Shown piece by piece: positions 9,785 to 18,996 of a stretch of 64,000 bases of DNA. The translations under genes were made by a program, and so were the position numbers. The stretch is from Streptomyces sp. SPB162 (GTDB lineage Bacteria > Actinomycetota > Actinomycetes > Streptomycetales > Streptomycetaceae): the NCBI RefSeq assembly GCF_029504575.1, contig NZ_JAQFII010000001.1, positions 6,207,001 through 6,271,000 on the forward strand, in the 5' to 3' direction. Under the pieces are notes generated by a model. That model saw only the letters and a list, made by a program, of their open reading frames with translations, did not search any database and was not told the origin of the DNA. Within the stretch, counting starts at the first letter, position 1, and each line of letters begins with the position of its first letter.

Positions 9785-10963
9785 ATGTCCGAGATCGTCG
9801 ATCTGACCGCCTACGGCGAGGAGTTCACCGCCGATCCGTACCCGATCTACGCCAAGTTGCGCGAGCAGGGCCCGGTCCACCGGGTCCGCACCGCCGACAA
9901 CGGCGAGCTGTGGCTCGTCGTCGGCCATGAGGCGGTGCGCTCGGCGCTCGCCGACGCGCGGTTCAGCAAGAGCTGGCGCACCCTGGACCCGCTCGCGGAG
10001 CCGGGCGCCATCAGCGCCAATATGCTGGAGGCGGACCCGCCGCAGCACACCCGGCTCCGCAAACTGGTCGCCAAAGAGTTCACCGGCCGCCGCGTCGAGG
10101 CGCTGCGGCCCCGGATCCAGCAGATCACCGACGAGTTGCTGGACGCGATGCTGCCACCGGGCCGCGCCGACCTCGTGGACGCGCTCGCCTTCCCGCTCCC
10201 GATGACCGTCATCTGCGAGCTGCTCGGCGTCCCGTCGCTGGACCGCCAGGCGTTCCGGCACTGGTCCAACGTGATCGTGGGGCAGTCCGGCGCCGAGGCG
10301 GAGAACGCCGCGGTCGAGGCCATGGGCGCCTACCTGGTGGACCTCATCGAGGACAAACGGTGCAGCGCCCCCGCCGACGACCTGATGAGCGCGCTGATCC
10401 GCGCCCGGCACGAGGACGGCGACCAGCTGTCGGCCGAGGAACTCGTCGGGATGGCCTTCCTGCTCCTGGTCGCCGGGCACGAGACGACCGTCAACCTGAT
10501 CTCCAACGGCGTGCTGGCACTGCTCCGGCACCCCGCCCAGCTCGCGGAAGTGCGCGCCGACCCGACGCTGCTGGACGGCGCCGTCGAGGAGATGCTGCGC
10601 TACGACGGGCCCGTGGAGACGTCCACCTGGCGGTTCACCACCGAGCCCGTCGACATGGGCGGCACCGTCATACCGGCCGCCCAGCCGGTCCTGTTGGCGC
10701 TGGCCTCCGCGGACCGGGACCCGGCGCGCTTCGAGCAGCCGCACACGTTCGACATCCACCGCTCCACCCAGGGCCATCTCGCGTTCGGCCACGGAATCCA
10801 CTACTGCCTCGGCGCCCCGCTGGCCCGCATCGAGGGCCGCATCGCCGTCCGCACCCTGCTGGACCGCTGCCCGGACCTGGCGCTCGACGTGGACCCTGCC
10901 ACCTTGACCTGGCGCCCCGGCATGCTGATCCGCGGCGTGCACCGGCTGCCCGTGCGGTTCTAG
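9785..10963 (+). CDS. Cytochrome P450 (bacterial class I)
   Basis: 392 residues, soluble. The I-helix oxygen-activation motif is AGHETT, the ExxR motif lies in EEMLRYDG, and the haem loop FGHGIHYCLGAPLAR places the thiolate ligand at C341. It looks like a CYP107/CYP105-like Streptomyces enzyme, but the subfamily cannot be fixed by eye. No ferredoxin gene is adjacent. GGGGGAGG precedes ATG 9785. No biosynthetic gene set surrounds it, so the substrate is unknown. Confidence 0.94.
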   Translation: MSEIVDLTAYGEEFTADPYPIYAKLREQGPVHRVRTADNGELWLVVGHEAVRSALADARFSKSWRTLDPLAEPGAISANMLEADPPQHTRLRKLVAKEFTGRRVEALRPRIQQITDELLDAMLPPGRADLVDALAFPLPMTVICELLGVPSLDRQAFRHWSNVIVGQSGAEAENAAVEAMGAYLVDLIEDKRCSAPADDLMSALIRARHEDGDQLSAEELVGMAFLLLVAGHETTVNLISNGVLALLRHPAQLAEVRADPTLLDGAVEEMLRYDGPVETSTWRFTTEPVDMGGTVIPAAQPVLLALASADRDPARFEQPHTFDIHRSTQGHLAFGHGIHYCLGAPLARIEGRIAVRTLLDRCPDLALDVDPATLTWRPGMLIRGVHRLPVRF

Positions 10964-10984
10964 GTCGTGTCTGACACATACCGG

Positions 10985-11240
10985 CGTCCGCCCGGAGGGC
11001 GGGGCGCGGGGCGTCTGGTGCGTGCGATCGCACGGCGGAGGGTCGCCCCTGTACTGGACGTACCGGGGCGGGCCCGACAACTGGGGGCCCCTCCCAGCGG
11101 TAGCTGGGGGAGAGCGCGTTGTCGTCGGTCGCCGACGGCCGCCGGCTACCGCTGGGAGGTGCCCCCACCCCCTGGACTCCCTCCTCCGCCTTGCGATCGC
11201 CCGCACCAGACGCCGCGGACCCCGCCCTGACGGGCGAACG
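10985..11240. repeat. Long imperfect inverted repeat (MITE/REP-like element)
   Basis: The ~366-base gap between the P450 and EPSP-synthase genes is nearly filled by a nested inverted repeat. The inner arms are CCTCCCAGCGGTAGC (11090-11104) and its exact complement (11145-11159). An outer pair about 31 bases long, around 11011-11041 and 11188-11218, matches at 29 of 31 positions. Similarity continues outward to about 10985 and 11240. A perfect 14-base palindrome, CGTGCGATCGCACG, is at 11021-11034. No convincing gene lies in it. It is probably a dispersed palindromic element or a very large transcript hairpin. Confidence 0.7.
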
Positions 11241-11329
11241 GCGCTCCGCAACACCCTTTAGAATCGGTCCCGATCAAGGCATCAGCAGCGCCGCTGACGC
11301 GCGTCCGAGTCGTATCGGGAGGCCCTGAA

Positions 11330-12565
11330 GTGTCCGTTGTCGCCGTGCCGGGTTCGAAGTCGGTCACCGCCCGAGCGCTGTTCCTCGCCGCCGCCGCGGA
11401 CGGCACCACCACGCTCCGGCGGCCGCTGCTCTCCGACGACACGGACGGGTTCGCCGAGGGGCTGGTGAAGCTGGGCTACGCGGTCGAACGCGAGCCGGAC
11501 CGCTGGCGGATCGAGGGCCGCCCGGCCGGCCCCGCCGTCGGGCAGGCGGACGTGTACTGCCGTGACGCGGCCACCGCCGCCCGATTCCTGCCCGCGCTCG
11601 CCGCCGCGGGCCACGGTACGTACCGCTTCGACGCCTCCGCCCAGATGCGCCGCCGCCCGGTCGCCCCGCTCACCGACGCCCTGCGGCGGCTCGGGGTCGA
11701 CCTGCGGCACGAGGAGGCCGAGGGCCACCTGCCGCTCACGGTCACCGCGCGCGGTATCAAGGGCGGCGAGCTCGAACTCGACGCGAGCCTTTCGTCCCAG
11801 TTCCTCACCGCGATGCTGCTCGTCGCCCCGCTCACGGGCGAGGGCCTGCGGATCCGGGTCACAGGGCTGGTCTCCGCGCCCTACGTCGAGATCACCTTGG
11901 CGATGATGCGCAGCTTCGGCGTCGAGGTGCTGCGGGAGGGCGACACGCTCACCGTCCCGCCCGGCGGCTACCGCGCCACCGACTACGACATCGAGCCCGA
12001 CGCGTCGACCGCGAGCTACTTCTTCGCCGCCGCCGCGCTGACCGGCGTCTCCGCGACGGTGCCCGGTCTGGGCGCGGACGCGCTCCAGGGCGATCTGCGC
12101 TTCGTCGAGGTCCTGCGGCGGATGGGCGCGCGGGTGGAGATCGGCGCGGACGCCACCACGGTCACCGGCACCGGGCGGCTGTCCGGCCTCACCGTCAACA
12201 TGCGCGACATCTCCGACACCATGCCGACCCTCGCCGCCATCGCGCCCTTCGCCGACGGCCCGGTGCGGATCGAGGACGTCTACAACACCCGGGTCAAGGA
12301 GTGCGACCGGCTGGACGCGTGCGCGGAGAACCTCCGCCGCCAGGGCATCAGGGTCGAGACCGGACGCGACTGGATCGAGATCCACCCCGGCGCGCCCGTC
12401 GCCACCGAGATCGCCTGCCGCGGCGACCACCGCATCGCCATGAGCTTCGCCGTCGCCGGGCTGCGCACCCCGGGCGTCACGTTCGACGACCCGGGATGCG
12501 TCAAGAAGACCTTCCCCGAGTTCCACGAGGCGTTCGCGGCGCAGCGCCGCGCCTGGGGCGTCTGA
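11330..12565 (+). CDS. aroA: EPSP synthase (3-phosphoshikimate 1-carboxyvinyltransferase), divergent type
   Basis: 411 residues from GTG 11330 with GGGAGG 7 bases upstream. Family landmarks are VPGSKSVTARALFLA, DISDTMPTLAAIAPF, TRVKECDRL, CRGDHRIAMSFAVAG and DDPGCVKKTFPEF. It joins shikimate-3-phosphate and PEP. The PEP-site loop reads DAATAARFL (residues 79-87), so the Gly equal to E. coli Gly96 is Ala81 and Pro101 is Phe86. The N-terminus is short. It may be the housekeeping enzyme or a second copy. It converges on the M20 gene with a 15-base gap. Confidence 0.9.
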   Translation: MSVVAVPGSKSVTARALFLAAAADGTTTLRRPLLSDDTDGFAEGLVKLGYAVEREPDRWRIEGRPAGPAVGQADVYCRDAATAARFLPALAAAGHGTYRFDASAQMRRRPVAPLTDALRRLGVDLRHEEAEGHLPLTVTARGIKGGELELDASLSSQFLTAMLLVAPLTGEGLRIRVTGLVSAPYVEITLAMMRSFGVEVLREGDTLTVPPGGYRATDYDIEPDASTASYFFAAAALTGVSATVPGLGADALQGDLRFVEVLRRMGARVEIGADATTVTGTGRLSGLTVNMRDISDTMPTLAAIAPFADGPVRIEDVYNTRVKECDRLDACAENLRRQGIRVETGRDWIEIHPGAPVATEIACRGDHRIAMSFAVAGLRTPGVTFDDPGCVKKTFPEFHEAFAAQRRAWGV

Positions 12566-12580
12566 CCGGCGCCGCCGGCC

Positions 12581-13756
12581 TCAGCGGCTCAGCGCGCTGT
12601 ACTCGACGAGCGCCAGCCGCAGGGTCTCGCGCATCAGGTCCACGCCGACGGCGATGCACTCCTCGTCGACGTCGAACCGTCCGCTGTGCAGGTCGTACGC
12701 GGTCGCCCGGCCACGGGGCCGGACCCCCAGCCGGGCCAGGCCGCCCGGGACGGACTCCAGGTACCAGGCGAAGTCCTCGCCGCCGAGGCTCTGCGGGGTC
12801 TCGTAGCGGGCTCCGGGGGCGAGCGCCGAAGTGACGGCCGCGTCGAAGACCCGCATCGCGTCCGGGTGGTTGGTGACCGCGGGTGCCACCTGGTTGAAGT
12901 CGGCGTGGAAGGTCACTCCGTACGGGGAGACGATCGCGGCGGCGAGCCGTTCGAAAAGTTCCGGTACCGCCGCCCATGCCTCGCGGCTCAGCGACCGCAC
13001 CGTCCCCAGGGACGTGACGCGCGCGGGGCGGCCGTCGGGCCCCGGTTCGCTGTTCACGGCCCCGAAGACCGCGGAGGCCACCATGGCGGCCCCGGCCGGC
13101 AGGGCGTTCTGCAGGGCGGTCGGGAGGTCGGTGATGAGCTTGGCCATCACCATCACCAGGTCCGCGGGATGCGCTCCCGGCTCGGCGCCCGCCGCCGGCT
13201 GGGTGATCCGGAGGTCGAAGGCGGTCAGGCTGGAGGTGATCGGACCGGTGCGGATCCCGACCCGGCCCACCTCGCCCGCGGGATCGCAGTGCAGGGCGTA
13301 GATGACCGCCACGTCCTTGAGCACCCCGGCCGCGATGGCCTCGTGGGCGCCGCTGGGTACGGCCTCCTCGGCGGGCTGGAAGACGAACCGGACCCGCCCC
13401 TCGATCTTCTCCGGCGCCTCGGCCAGCTCCAGCGCCAGCCCGAGCATGATGGTGGTGTGCACGTCGTGCCCGCAGGCGTGACAGGTCCCGGGCCGGGTCG
13501 ACCGGTAGGGGACCTCCTTCTCGTCCGCGACGGGCAGCGCGTCGATGTCGGCGCGCAGCGCCACGAGCGGGCCGCGGCCGTCACCGATGTCGCAGGACAG
13601 GCCGGTGCCGCCGGGGAAGATCCGCGGCGCGAGGCCCGCGGCGGTGAGCTGCTCGGCGATGAAGGCGGTGGTGCCGAACTCCTTGCGCGCCGTTTCCGGG
13701 TGCGCGTGGATGTGGCGGCGGATCTGCACCAGGCGGTCGAACCTGTCGGGATTCAT
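12581..13756 (-). CDS. M20-family amidohydrolase
   Basis: 391 residues from ATG 13756, or one codon more from GTG. Zinc-site landmarks are RRHIHAHPE, CHACGHDVHTTIMLG and FQPAEEAVPSGAHEAI. This is the M20D hippurate hydrolase/N-acyl amino acid amidohydrolase group. It is cytoplasmic and should free an amino acid or amine from an N-acyl conjugate; the substrate is unknown. The frame stays open to about 13885, but the extra stretch is Arg/Gly-rich with no ribosome site. It converges on aroA. Confidence 0.88.
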   Translation of the reverse strand: MNPDRFDRLVQIRRHIHAHPETARKEFGTTAFIAEQLTAAGLAPRIFPGGTGLSCDIGDGRGPLVALRADIDALPVADEKEVPYRSTRPGTCHACGHDVHTTIMLGLALELAEAPEKIEGRVRFVFQPAEEAVPSGAHEAIAAGVLKDVAVIYALHCDPAGEVGRVGIRTGPITSSLTAFDLRITQPAAGAEPGAHPADLVMVMAKLITDLPTALQNALPAGAAMVASAVFGAVNSEPGPDGRPARVTSLGTVRSLSREAWAAVPELFERLAAAIVSPYGVTFHADFNQVAPAVTNHPDAMRVFDAAVTSALAPGARYETPQSLGGEDFAWYLESVPGGLARLGVRPRGRATAYDLHSGRFDVDEECIAVGVDLMRETLRLALVEYSALSR

Positions 13757-13969
13757 CACTATCCAGTTCCAGCGGTGACGGAGGTCGCAGCGCGGACGCT
13801 CACTGCTCGACGGCGTCATCGTATGCGAGCCGGTCGGGCCCGCGGGGCCGCCGCGTCCGCGGGGCGAGTGCGCCGCCCGGAGCACTCGTCAGGGGCCTGG
13901 GAGCGCCGGGGCCGGTGCGCTGGGTGATCCGTCCGGCGGATGTCCCGCGAAGGTGTGATCGTCCGCCCG

Positions 13970-14749
13970 TCAGTGCGATTCCCCCGGCACTTGGGGAAGC
14001 CGGTCGAGGACGACGCCGAAGGATTCGCGGTAGACGGTGAGCAGTTCGTCCCGCGGCACGTCCCGCTCCTGCCGCCCTCCGCTCCCGGTGGTGATGAACG
14101 AGGCGCCGCTCAGGGTGATCCGCCCGGTCGGCGTGAGCAGCGAGCAGACCGGCGAACGGGTGAAGTGGGACGCGGGGGAGGTGCTCTGCCACCAGCAGGT
14201 GGGCTCGAAGTCGACCAGCTCGCGCGGGCGTTGCTCCAGCCGGTACTCGGGCTCGCCGTCCTTGAGGACGTCGAGGTCGCCGCCCGGCGCGTCGACGATG
14301 CGGAAGACACCGCCGCTGGGGTCCGGCTGGTCCTCGCGGCTGTCCAGCCGCAGCGGGTGGTGGGTGAACCTGCCGAAGCCGACGTCCACCAGCCACGGGC
14401 CGGACGCCTCTACGCGCAGCGCCAGGTGGTCGAAGGGCGGTCCCGGTACCCCGCCTTCGGCGAAGACCCGGCCGGCCAGCAGGCTCACCGGATAGCCGAG
14501 TTGCTTCAGGAGGGCGCCGAACAGACCGTTGAGTTCGTAACAGAAGCCGCCGCGCCGGGCCCCGACGACCTTGGCGAGAAGCGCCTCCTCGGAGAGCCCG
14601 ATCTCCTCGCCGAGGTGGATCGAGAGGTTCTCGAACGGCACGGCGAGCAGATGGCGCAGCTGCAGCTCGCGCAGCGCGGCGGCGTCGGTGACGGCGGGGC
14701 GTACCGCCCCGATGCGCGAGAGGTAGGCGTCGGCCTGTGATGCGTCCAT
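13970..14749 (-). CDS. nat: Arylamine N-acetyltransferase
   Basis: 259 residues, standard for prokaryotic NATs. The catalytic triad is complete: C70 in RRGGFCYELN, H108 in FDHLALRV and D122 in VDVGFG. It moves acetyl (or another acyl) from CoA to an arylamine or hydrazine; some family members close polyketide amide bonds. ATG 14749 is preceded by GGGAG 11 bases away. It is divergent from the ribose-type importer. Confidence 0.93.
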   Translation of the reverse strand: MDASQADAYLSRIGAVRPAVTDAAALRELQLRHLLAVPFENLSIHLGEEIGLSEEALLAKVVGARRGGFCYELNGLFGALLKQLGYPVSLLAGRVFAEGGVPGPPFDHLALRVEASGPWLVDVGFGRFTHHPLRLDSREDQPDPSGGVFRIVDAPGGDLDVLKDGEPEYRLEQRPRELVDFEPTCWWQSTSPASHFTRSPVCSLLTPTGRITLSGASFITTGSGGRQERDVPRDELLTVYRESFGVVLDRLPQVPGESH

Positions 14750-14876
14750 CAGGTAGTTATCTCCCAGGGATCCGGCGAGCACCAAACGGGGTCGGTCCGG
14801 CCGCTCACGACAGGTGCCGCTCGGCGCCGGAGCCGCTTCGTTCTGCTCGAGAACGTAAGTATGTCTGTACAAAGTC

Positions 14877-14906
14877 TTGACGCTGCACCACAACCCCCGT
14901 TAGAAA
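14877..14906 (+). promoter_or_regulatory. Promoter of the ribose-type importer operon
   Basis: TTGACG at 14877-14882, an 18-base spacer, then TAGAAA at 14901-14906 (or TTAGAA with 17). This matches the Streptomyces housekeeping consensus well and leaves a leader of about 50 bases before ATG 14965. Confidence 0.55.
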
Positions 14907-14964
14907 CCACCAGTGCCGTTCACCGGACCGGAACCGGGCGGCCGGAGGAGAAGGCGGACCCACG

Positions 14965-15963
14965 ATGGCACGCAGGCGCACGGCTCTGTCCGCGGCGGCA
15001 CTCGCCCTGGCGATATCGCTCGCCGCCGCCGGATGCAGCAGCTCCGGGGGGAAGAAGACCGAGGAGAAGGACACCGCGGACGCGGTGAACGGGGCCGGAA
15101 CCCCGCAGCTCACCATCGCCATGGTCACCCATTCGGGCGAGGGCGACACCTTCTGGGACATCGTCCAGAAGGGCGCGAAGCAGGCCGCGGCGAAGGACAA
15201 CGTGAAGTTCCTCTACTCCAACAACAAGGAGGGGAACGAGCAGGCCCAACTCGTCCAGACCGCGATCGACCAGAAGGTCGACGGGATCATCGTGACGCTG
15301 GCCAAGCCCGACGCGCTCAAGGCGGTGCTGAACAAGGCCGTCCAGGCCGGCATCCCCGTCATCAGCATCAACTCCGGCTCGCAGTTCTCGGCCGCCTACG
15401 GCGCGCTCGGCCACATCGGCCAGGACGAGGCGGTGGCCGGTGAGGCGGTCGGCGACGAGATGACCAAGCGGGGCCTGAAGAAGGCGCTGTGCGTCATCCA
15501 CGAACAGGGGAACGTCTCCCTGGAGCAGCGCTGCGACGGCGCGGCGAAGACCTTCAAGGGATCGATGCAGAAGCTCTACGTCACCGGCACCAACATGCCC
15601 GACGTGCTCTCCACCGTCACCTCCAAGCTCCAGGCCGACAAGTCCGTCGACGCCGTCCTGACCCTGGGCGCGCCCTTCGCCGCCACCTCCGTGCAGGCCG
15701 TCAAGGCGACCGGCGGCAAGGTCGAGGTCGACACCTTCGACCTCAACGCGGCCGTGGTCAAGCAGCTCAAGAGCAAGGAGGTCGGCTTCGCCGTCGACCA
15801 GCAGCCCTACCTGCAGGGCTACCTCGCGGTGGACGAACTGTGGCTCCACAAGACCAACGGCGACGTCATCGGCGGCGGCCGTCCGGTGCTGACCGGCCCC
15901 GCGCTCGTCACGGAGAAGGACGTGCCGCAGCTGGAGAAGTTCACCCAGCGCGGTACCCGATGA
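14965..15963 (+). CDS. Ribose-type sugar-binding lipoprotein, first of a tandem pair
   Basis: 332 residues. It has a lipoprotein signal with lipobox LAAAGC and a peripla_BP_4 (RbsB-like) fold: AMVTHSGEGDTFWDIVQKG near residue 50, DGIIVTLAKPDALK, GIPVISINSGS, then VGFAVDQQPYLQGY. It is first in a six-gene operon. The next gene is a close paralog with most of these motifs in register, so the pair arose by duplication. The ligand is unknown; pentoses or inositol-like polyols are typical of the family. Confidence 0.92.
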   Translation: MARRRTALSAAALALAISLAAAGCSSSGGKKTEEKDTADAVNGAGTPQLTIAMVTHSGEGDTFWDIVQKGAKQAAAKDNVKFLYSNNKEGNEQAQLVQTAIDQKVDGIIVTLAKPDALKAVLNKAVQAGIPVISINSGSQFSAAYGALGHIGQDEAVAGEAVGDEMTKRGLKKALCVIHEQGNVSLEQRCDGAAKTFKGSMQKLYVTGTNMPDVLSTVTSKLQADKSVDAVLTLGAPFAATSVQAVKATGGKVEVDTFDLNAAVVKQLKSKEVGFAVDQQPYLQGYLAVDELWLHKTNGDVIGGGRPVLTGPALVTEKDVPQLEKFTQRGTR

Positions 15964-16064
15964 CAGCGGCCACGTTCCCCTTGACAGATACTTGGGCCGC
16001 CGGGGCCGATCATCGAGTCCCCGGCGGCACCGGGATCCGCAGGGAAGGGCAAGGCTTCGTGGCG

Positions 16065-17069
16065 ATGGCTAAGACGGGGACACGCGCGATCGGCGCACTG
16101 CTGGCAGCGGTGCTCGGGGCCTCGCTGGCGGGCTGCAGCAGCACCGGCGGCAAGCGCGCGGAGGAACGGGCCGCGCAGTCCGCGGGCGGCGGATCGGGCG
16201 TCGACACGCCCAAGTGGACGGTGGCCATGGTCACCCACTCGGGCGCCGGCGACACCTTCTGGGACATCGTCCAGAACGGTGCGAAGCAGGCCGCCCGCAA
16301 GGACAACATCAAGTTCGTCTACTCCAGCAGCAACCAGGCGAACGAGCAGGCGCAGCTCGTTCAGGCAGCCATCGACCAGCACGTCGACGGCCTGGTGGTC
16401 ACCCTCGCCAAGCCCGACGCGATGAAGGACGTGGTCGCCAAGGCGGTCAAGGCCGGCATCCCCGTCGTCACCATCAACTCCGGCTCCGACCAGTCCAAGG
16501 CCTTCGGGGCGCTCAGCCACATCGGCCAGGACGAGAAGATCGCCGGCCAGGCCGTCGGCGACGAGCTGGACAAGCGCGGGAAGAAGCACGCGCTGTGCGT
16601 CCTGCACGAGCAGGGCAACGTCGGCCACGAGGAGCGCTGCGCCGGGGCGAAGGAGACCTTCGCCGGGACGATGGACAACCTCTACGTCGACGGCACCAAC
16701 ATGCCCGACGTGCAGTCCACGATCCAGGCCAAGCTGCAGGCCGACAAGTCCATCGACGCGGTCGTCACCCTGGGCGCGCCCTTCGCCGCCACCGCCGTCC
16801 AGGCCAAGCAGCAGGCGTCGAGCACCGCCGAGGTCGACACCTTCGACCTCAACGCACAGGTCGCCGCCGCGCTGTCGGCCGGCACGATCGGATTCGCCGT
16901 CGACCAGCAGCCGTATCTGCAGGGGTACGAGGCCGTGGACCTGCTCTGGCTCTACCGCTACAACGCCGACGCCCTGGGCGGCGGGAAACCGGTGCTCACC
17001 GGTCCGCAGATCCTGACGAAGAAGGACGCCGCCGCGCTGGCGAAGTACACCGAACGGGGGACGCGATGA
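16065..17069 (+). CDS. Ribose-type sugar-binding lipoprotein, second of the pair
   Basis: 334 residues from ATG 16065; GTG 16059 adds two residues and also has a suitable AAGG. The frame runs open far upstream through the previous gene, but the signal peptide (AIGALLAAVLGASLAGC) fixes the true start here. The mature part mirrors the first binding protein (AMVTHSGAGDTFWDIVQ, DGLVVTLAKPDAMK, GFAVDQQPYLQGYEAV). Differences are concentrated in the signal/linker and in patches such as YSSSNQAN against YSNNKEGN. The stop overlaps the permease start (ATGA). Confidence 0.92.
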   Translation: MAKTGTRAIGALLAAVLGASLAGCSSTGGKRAEERAAQSAGGGSGVDTPKWTVAMVTHSGAGDTFWDIVQNGAKQAARKDNIKFVYSSSNQANEQAQLVQAAIDQHVDGLVVTLAKPDAMKDVVAKAVKAGIPVVTINSGSDQSKAFGALSHIGQDEKIAGQAVGDELDKRGKKHALCVLHEQGNVGHEERCAGAKETFAGTMDNLYVDGTNMPDVQSTIQAKLQADKSIDAVVTLGAPFAATAVQAKQQASSTAEVDTFDLNAQVAAALSAGTIGFAVDQQPYLQGYEAVDLLWLYRYNADALGGGKPVLTGPQILTKKDAAALAKYTERGTR

Positions 17070-18148
17070 CACCGGCCACCACACTGGACAAGTCCGCGGG
17101 CCAGGACGGCCCGGAACCGGCGGGTGGGCCGCCGGACGACCGGCTGGTGCACCGCTCGCCGGCCCGCCGGCTGCTGGGCCGCCCCGAGCTGGGCTCGGTC
17201 GTCGGCGCGGTCGCCGTGTTCGTCTTCTTCTCGGTCGCCGCCGACTCGTTCCTGCAGTGGTCCAGCTTCGGGACCGTGCTGTACGCCGCCTCGACCATCG
17301 GCATCATGGCGGTGCCGGTCGCCCTGCTGATGATCGGCGGCGAGTTCGACCTGTCCGCCGGTGTGATGGTCACCAGCTCCGCGCTGATCTCTTCGATGTT
17401 CAGCTACCAGATGACGGCGAACGTCTGGGTGGGCGTCGCGGTGTCGCTGGCTGTCACCCTGGCCGTCGGCTTCTTCAACGGGTTCCTGCTGACCCGCACC
17501 AAGCTGCCCAGCTTCATCATCACGCTCGGCACCTTCCTGATGCTCACCGGACTGAACCTGGGCTTCACCAAGCTCATCAGCGGCACGGTCAGCACCAAGT
17601 CCATCGCCGACATGGAGGGCTTCGCGTCGGCACGGGTGCTCTTCGCCTCGCACCTGACCATCGGTGACATCGATCTGAAGGTCACCATCCTGTGGTGGGC
17701 GGCCCTGGTCGCCGTCGCCACCTGGTTGCTACTGCGCACCCGGGCCGGGAACTGGATCTTCGCCGTCGGCGGCGGCGCGGACGCCGCCCGCGCGGTCGGG
17801 GTCCCGGTGGCCCGCACCAAGATCGGCCTGTACATGGCGGTCGCGTTCTGCGCCTGGATCTCCGGCCAGCACCTGCTGTTCTCGTTCGACGTGGTGCAGT
17901 CGGGCGAGGGTGTCGGCAACGAGTTCCTCTACATCATCGCGGCCGTCATCGGCGGCTGCCTGATGACCGGCGGCTACGGGTCGGCGATCGGCTCGGCGGT
18001 CGGCGCGTTCATCTTCGGCATGACGAGCAAGGGCATCGTGTACGCCCAGTGGAATCCGGACTGGTTCAAGTTCTTCCTCGGGGCCATGCTGCTGCTGGCC
18101 ACGCTGCTGAACGCATGGGTCCGCAAGCGGGCGGAGGCGACCGCATGA
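17066..18148 (+). CDS. Ribose-type ABC permease (RbsC family)
   Basis: 360 residues from ATG 17066, coupled by ATGA to the binding protein before it and to the ATPase after it. Eight to ten hydrophobic segments follow a polar N-terminal tail of about 45 residues. MIGGEFDLSAGVMV and FIITLGTFLMLTGLNLGF are the CUT2 (RbsC/XylH) landmarks. It forms the membrane channel of the importer. Confidence 0.93.
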   Translation: MTPATTLDKSAGQDGPEPAGGPPDDRLVHRSPARRLLGRPELGSVVGAVAVFVFFSVAADSFLQWSSFGTVLYAASTIGIMAVPVALLMIGGEFDLSAGVMVTSSALISSMFSYQMTANVWVGVAVSLAVTLAVGFFNGFLLTRTKLPSFIITLGTFLMLTGLNLGFTKLISGTVSTKSIADMEGFASARVLFASHLTIGDIDLKVTILWWAALVAVATWLLLRTRAGNWIFAVGGGADAARAVGVPVARTKIGLYMAVAFCAWISGQHLLFSFDVVQSGEGVGNEFLYIIAAVIGGCLMTGGYGSAIGSAVGAFIFGMTSKGIVYAQWNPDWFKFFLGAMLLLATLLNAWVRKRAEATA

Positions 18149-18921
18149 GCGCGCTGGTGAAGCTCACCGACGTGAGCAAGTACTACGGCAACATCAAGGC
18201 CCTGGAAGAGGTCTCCCTCGAGGTGCACCCCGGCGAGATCACCTGTGTCCTCGGGGACAACGGCGCGGGCAAGTCCACCCTCATCAAGATCATTTCGGGG
18301 TTGCACCAGCACGACGCGGGCACCTACGAGGTCGACGGCGAGCCGGTGCGGCACACCTCGCCCCGCGAAGCCCTCGACCACGGCATCGCGACCGTCTACC
18401 AGGACCTCGCGGTGGTGCCCCTGATGCCGGTGTGGCGCAACTTCTTCCTCGGCTCCGAGCCCACCAAGGGCCGCGGCCCGCTCCGCCGGCTCGACGTGCG
18501 CACCATGCGCGAGACCACCCGTGGCGAGCTGCTGCGGATGGGCATCGACCTGCGCGACGTGGACCAGCCGATCGGCACCCTGTCCGGCGGTGAACGGCAG
18601 TGCGTCGCCATCGCCCGCGCCGTCTACTTCGGGGCCAAGGTCCTCGTCCTCGACGAGCCGACGGCGGCGCTCGGCGTCAAGCAGTCCGGCGTCGTCCTCA
18701 AGTACGTCGCCGCCGCGCGTGACGCCGGGCTCGGTGTGGTCCTGATCACCCACAACCCGCACCACGCGTTCCTGGTCGGCGACCGGTTCATCCTGCTGAA
18801 GCGCGGCGCGATGGCCGGCAGCTACCCCAAGTCGGGCATCACGCTGGAAGAACTGACCCGCCAGATGGCGGGCGGCAGTGAACTGGAGCAGCTCAGCCAC
18901 GAGCTCGCCCGCGAAGGCTGA
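18145..18921 (+). CDS. Sugar ABC transporter ATPase (single domain)
   Basis: 258 residues. Walker A GDNGAGKST (37-45), Q-loop YQDLAV, signature LSGGE (146-150), Walker B VLVLDE (166-171), and the switch H203. Many CUT2 systems use a two-domain RbsA; here one domain is present, as in FrcA-like importers, so it should act as a homodimer. It sits directly behind the permease with an ATGA overlap. Confidence 0.93.
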   Translation: MSALVKLTDVSKYYGNIKALEEVSLEVHPGEITCVLGDNGAGKSTLIKIISGLHQHDAGTYEVDGEPVRHTSPREALDHGIATVYQDLAVVPLMPVWRNFFLGSEPTKGRGPLRRLDVRTMRETTRGELLRMGIDLRDVDQPIGTLSGGERQCVAIARAVYFGAKVLVLDEPTAALGVKQSGVVLKYVAAARDAGLGVVLITHNPHHAFLVGDRFILLKRGAMAGSYPKSGITLEELTRQMAGGSELEQLSHELAREG

Positions 18922-18996
18922 CCCCGCCCGCGCTGTGCGGGGTACCTCCTCGGTGCGGCACAATCGGCACGACAGCCACCGATCCGGAGACGACCC

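Noticed and set aside
11021..11034. 14-base palindrome CGTGCGATCGCACG as a regulator site
   Set aside because: It is part of the larger inverted-repeat element, so a separate operator is not needed to explain it.
16214..17065. Extending the ribose-type permease upstream to 16214
   Set aside because: The added part would lie out of frame across the second binding protein; ATG 17066 is coupled to that gene's stop and suits the family.
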